DNA of 64,000 nucleotides from Limonium bicolor (taxonomy: Eukaryota; Streptophyta; Magnoliopsida; Caryophyllales; Plumbaginaceae): contig CM041780.1 of NCBI GenBank assembly GCA_023374045.1, positions 91,291,627 through 91,355,626 on the forward strand. Reading direction: 5' to 3'. Position 1 is the stretch's first letter; each line of letters starts with the position of its first letter. Positions 61,353-64,000 of this stretch are shown piece by piece. The notes beneath the pieces are model-generated. The model saw only the letters and a list, made by a program, of their open reading frames with translations, was not told where the DNA came from and searched no databases. A program made the translations under genes and the position numbers.

Positions 61353-62228
61353 TAAAATTTTATACATGCATAATGTTAAACTTCCAAGTAAACATGAGAA
61401 TTTCCAATCTTTAAGTAACGCACAATTTCTCACTAGATGCTCAATATTCCGAGTATTTAAGGATCAATGATATTTAGTTTAGTGTTACTCATGTGTTTTC
61501 ACTCCATAGGTAAGTATTTTTCACCAAGGATTTAACTCGGTAAACTCTTTACATGTATGAATTTAGTACTGGATCTTAATATATAAGTTTTGAATTGTTC
61601 ATTGTGGCTAGTAATGAAATATGCCTAGCTCAAGATTCCATGATGGTAACGTCTTACCACCACTTCCCCTCAAGTTCAACACAATCCATCACCTGCGTAG
61701 AAGATTATATACGGTTAGATGACAAGGCTTGTCTAGCCCCTAAACTTCCAGAAGTGGGTGTGCACCCCCACTACTTTCAGCCTAGAAGTTCGTCGCACCA
61801 GGCACTTCCCGTAGGGTGTTAGGTTTAGGTATTTTCTTTCTAAAGTTAGCATAGAGTTTTAGTGTGGTTTATGGGTTCGGGTGTATGCTACTAGTGTTTG
61901 TTAACTTAATAATTTTCTAGACTTAAGATTTATCCAAATATCACCTTTAGGCAACATTTGTACCAAGTAATTCTTGAGATTTATTTTTAAACCTTAAAGG
62001 AGTTGAAGTACTTCACATAATATCAATACTAATTTAGTTATGTAAAGTTCTATTTGTATACTGTTTTCAACCAAAAGTATTCTTTAAAATTCTAGGAATT
62101 TGTGTACTAGCTTTTAAAGGATTGCATTTTTAGCAATGTATTCTCCATGAGTATGCTTTTGAAAAATAGCTTAATATTTGGTTTATCTCAACCAAAATCT
62201 TATCGTACTTAATATAGGATGTTCCAAA

Positions 62229-62257
62229 CTAATATATATATATATATATATATATTT
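62229..62257. repeat. TA dinucleotide microsatellite
   Basis: Pure (TA)n run in the F interior. Confidence 0.95.
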
Positions 62258-62463
62258 CTATAGTTTATTGTTGGAACGGTATAACAACACATCACACTCA
62301 ACAGACATTCACAAAAGAAAAGTGTGTAAAGGAATCATTCACAATTCCAAGAAGGGTTAGGAGTCGTGCCTTACTGGAGTCCTCACTTCCCAATTCTACC
62401 CTAGCTCCCCAGTTTTAAGTGCACCTATAATCTAAGTATTTCACTCGGCTTGTTTTCTCGGGT

Positions 62464-62490
62464 TCAGAGCGTAACTACGCTCTGATACCA
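62464..62490 (-). promoter_or_regulatory. Primer-binding site of F within a hairpin
   Basis: The minus strand reads TGGTATCAGAGC (62490-62479). It overlaps a perfect 10-bp stem, TCAGAGCGTA/TACGCTCTGA, with a 2-nt loop (62464-62485), as in D and B. Confidence 0.88.
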
Positions 62491-62495
62491 CTTTC

Positions 62496-64000
62496 TGTAA
62501 CGCCCCTATTAACCATAAATACAGCGGAAATAAAACTCTAAGGCGATTACAGACCATCGGGTTCCAAACACCCGGCACCAAACCTCACCAATTACAACTT
62601 ACAATCTACAAAAGCTACGGTCTGAACTCGAGAAAAACTTAACACAAACATAATAGAAAAAACACATTAACTCTCCACAAAACCTAGTCCCATCCCAAAC
62701 GCTCATTCTCTTCGTGGCCACCTGTAAATCAATTCGTACCTGCAAGATGAAACCAAGCAGCCCACCCCGAGAGGGGTGAGTCAGTTCCCTGGAATGGAAC
62801 TGGTACAATTCTCCAAAAACAAACTTTAAAAACAAACTCTTCAAAAAAACAGTAACATGAAAACAAACTCTTAAAAGTAAAACAGAGATAAAGCACTTCA
62901 AAACAATCAAGTTAAAGAGAAAAGAAAACAAGACAAAGATAGAGATTGAGAACTTCCAAAACAAGTCATCCACTTAAGTAGTCACACCACATAGTTAGTA
63001 AGCATCCATTGTTGATGTTAAAACCCATTCCCGTTCGGAGTATAAAGACTCAGATAGTCACAAAGGACTAAGAATAATAAGATAGATCCAAGAACCAATA
63101 AATCAAGAGTGGAATAATTCAATTGGGAGAGATGGCCCCCACCGCCAGATATCAATGTCCATATGGACGAGGGATATACAGCCCCCTGCTGTCAAATATA
63201 AATGCCCCTATGGGCAAGGGATAGACAGCCCCCTGCTGTCAAATATAAATGCCCCTATGGGCGAGGGATATACAGCCCCCTGATGTTACCATTGAAGACG
63301 CGCGCACGTCGAAACCTCCAGATCCAGCTCATGGATGAAACGATATCCAGAGTCAAAAGAAGAATTCCAAGATTAACCTTTTCCAAATTCCCACTAGATC
63401 ACTAACTACCCAGAGCAATACCAAAACACTCAGTCCTACAGAGTGCAGAAGCGTAAACCCTAAGCAGTCAATGTCTAGTGGAACAACCAAATAGAAAAAA
63501 CCAATACCCAAGTGAGTTTCACATCCAAGGCTCAGTTAGTCACACAAGCTGAGTTAGTCACACAACCATTTCCTTTTTAGAAATTCCTCTTAGAGTCAGT
63601 TAGCGTTTTCCAAAACATTCCACAAGTCAATCAGCAAAAATATCGGAGTACGAGAAATCGTACAAAACATTCCATAGAGTCCAAAAACAACACGCTGAGT
63701 ACGAGAAATCGTACCTGGGTAACGTTGTAGTAGTTCTAATTAACTTGCGCAAACAATCAACAGTACTCTGAAGAATATTAAAGGTAATCTATCATCAATC
63801 ACTTGTAGCCTATGTTACGCTTAAATAAACTCCTTACTCTTATTTCAAAGTCTCAATTATCTTTTAAGCCCTCACTTAAATGTTATGTATAATCTTTGTG
63901 TTATCTGAGAACGTTGTATAGCCCAAGGTGGTAAGATCAAGGAATGTATTCGATCAACATTTGCTAATTGTCCACTCCTATCCACTTATTCATACTTAAC
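62496..64000 (-). mobile_element. 5' LTR of element F, cut by the window end
   Basis: Matches 49756-51300 with roughly 2% differences by eye, mostly in homopolymers and repeat number. Contains three 47-bp repeat units against four in the other LTR. Confidence 0.88.
63157..63296 (-). repeat. 47-bp tandem repeat, F 5' LTR
   Basis: Three units at 63157, 63204 and 63251: GTCC-atat-GGAC, GCCC-ctat-GGGC, GCCC-ctat-GGGC. The GTCC/GGAC and one GCCC/GGGC unit of the other LTR are missing or merged here. Confidence 0.88.

Larger units (their letters stand above)
59236..62495 (-). mobile_element. Element F interior, non-coding
   Basis: Minus strand: primer site at 62479-62490, polypurine tract at about 59236-59252 (cttttaagggggatatac on the minus strand). 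About 2.3 kb once the MITE is removed. No gag or pol motif in six frames. The 60-75-aa frames in it have no recognisable domain. Confidence 0.75.
18129..64000 (+). mobile_element. Chromovirus D carrying an AlkB-family gene
   Basis: Ty3/gypsy chromovirus (Tekay/Del-like by domain order and C-terminal chromodomain). 5' LTR 18129-23220; primer site 23226; gag split by element B (23445-24535 and from 38062); AlkB ORF 38554-39264; protease about 39390-39900; RT-RNase H-integrase-chromodomain to 42743; polypurine tract 43201; 3' LTR from 43217, interrupted by E and by F and running past the window end. The insertion is in element A. Its right target duplication is not visible. Many stops make the present gag and pol inactive. 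Confidence 0.88.
49756..64000 (-). mobile_element. Element F, giant-LTR non-autonomous element, minus strand
   Basis: Minus-strand element inserted in the D 3' LTR. Its 3' LTR is 49756-59235 (with G inside), interior 59236-62495, 5' LTR from 62496 past the window end. Primer site and polypurine tract are present on the minus strand. Without inserted elements the LTR is about 5.46 kb and the interior only about 2.3 kb, with no gag or pol. LARD-like, unrelated in detail to B. Confidence 0.85.

Noticed and set aside
1..64000. tRNA, rRNA or a host single-copy gene
   Set aside because: No cloverleaf-like or rRNA-like sequence was noticed; tRNA matches are only the 12-nt primer sites. The AlkB ORF is the only host-like gene and it lies inside an element.

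Overview
The window looks like gene-poor, heterochromatic DNA of a flowering plant, probably a eudicot. No intact single-copy host gene, rRNA, tRNA or CRISPR array is visible. Almost every base belongs to LTR retrotransposons inserted into one another. The organism call is inference from the element lineages: Ty3/gypsy chromovirus, Tat/Athila-like elements, SIRE-like Ty1/copia, LARD-like giant-LTR elements, and MULE and PIF/Harbinger MITEs.

Layout, outermost first. Element A (chromovirus-type LTR and non-coding interior, + strand) is the oldest visible host: partial 5' LTR about 4713-7552, interior 7553-8970 and 17567-18128. Three elements disrupt it: a Tat/Athila-like element on the left (1 to about 4712, only its 3' half in the window); a SIRE-like copia element (8971-17566, 5-bp duplication gtata); and chromovirus D (from 18129, 3' end beyond the window). 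D has LTRs of about 5 kb, a broken gag, an intact AlkB-family dioxygenase ORF (38554-39264) between gag and protease, and a broken pol ending in a chromodomain. D contains a near-palindromic MULE-type MITE (21310-21876), element B (24536-38061, LTRs of 4.2-4.3 kb around 5 kb of non-coding interior, inside the D gag), a solo LTR E (46462-48139, minus) and element F (from 49756, minus, LTR about 5.5 kb). F contains solo LTR G (52263-56274, minus) and a PIF/Harbinger-like MITE (60370-61352). Target-site duplications and empty sites in sister LTRs support most of these boundaries.

The most interesting item is D: a Ty3 retrotransposon carrying an AlkB-type Fe(II)/2-oxoglutarate dioxygenase with all visible cofactor ligands. 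Three predicted short introns keep the gag frame open, and the third would fuse gag in frame to the AlkB domain. The AlkB ORF is uninterrupted, whereas D gag and pol are broken mostly by TAG and TGA codons that fit cytosine deamination at CAG and CGA.

The second theme is structural. LTRs of at least four unrelated families carry tandem arrays of short hairpins (periods of about 72, 47 and 35 bp). Several show paired changes that keep the stem, and one module is shared between a Tat/Athila-like element and a chromovirus-type solo LTR. All coordinates and comparisons were made by eye; no alignment or database search was run.
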